6,321 nt of DNA from positions 1-6,321 of the forward strand of contig CAZESH010000259.1 of assembly GCA_964514665.1 (NCBI GenBank), given 5' to 3'. Below, piece by piece: positions 6,289 through 6,321 of this stretch. Numbering within the stretch: the first letter of the stretch is position 1; each line of letters begins with the position of its first letter. The position numbers and the translations under genes are program-made. Source of the DNA: CAZESH01 sp964514665 (GTDB lineage Bacteria > Bacillota > Bacilli > Paenibacillales > KCTC-25726). The notes under the pieces were generated by a model. It saw nothing but the letters and a program-made list of their open reading frames with translations. It was not told the DNA's origin and searched no databases.

Positions 6289-6321
6289 CTTGTACTGGAC
6301 GTTTACACATCTTTGCCGGAA

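Noticed and set aside
1..6321. The whole block as a composite transposon or genomic island
   Set aside because: Despite the inverted repeats at both edges, the contents are core genes in their usual conserved order, with no transposase and no target-site duplication.

Overview
The window carries five consecutive plus-strand genes in the order yabS, yabT, tilS, hpt, ftsH. This is the conserved neighbourhood found downstream of spoIIE in endospore-forming Bacillales. The near-even base composition, the strong AGGAGG-type ribosome binding sites, the GTG and TTG starts and the protein sequences fit an endospore-forming Firmicute. Paenibacillaceae is my best guess for the family, but I cannot settle the genus by reading alone.

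Layout. Positions 1-213 hold one copy of a dispersed palindromic repeat (about 8-79), the intrinsic terminator of an upstream transcript (83-111) and the leader of yabS. Positions 214-1883 encode a von Willebrand factor A (VWA) protein (YabS) and a membrane-anchored Ser/Thr kinase (YabT) whose frames overlap by 4 nt. Positions 1911-3955 encode tRNA(Ile) lysidine synthetase (TilS) and hypoxanthine phosphoribosyltransferase (Hpt). The ftsH gene (4059-6068) has its own sigma-A-like promoter and ends in a strong intrinsic terminator (6085-6131). A second, much better preserved copy of the repeat lies in opposite orientation at 6212-6288, close to the right edge.

How the genes work together. In Bacillus subtilis YabT is a sporulation Ser/Thr kinase and SpoIIE, encoded upstream, is a PP2C phosphatase, so yabS/yabT look like a small signalling module. 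TilS and HprT have been reported in B. subtilis to act together as an activator of ftsH transcription, so the tilS-hpt-ftsH order may reflect a regulatory circuit as well as shared housekeeping. There is no obvious terminator between yabS and ftsH, so readthrough is likely, with the ftsH promoter adding to it.

Most unusual points: (1) YabS appears to be a circularly permuted VWA domain, with the third metal-site motif at the N terminus and the first and second in the C-terminal half. (2) A palindromic repeat family occurs in inverted orientation at both edges and shares sequence with the ftsH terminator. (3) The ftsH promoter is overlaid by a short palindrome and a direct repeat. No wholly new multi-gene system is visible; the genes themselves are ordinary core-genome genes.
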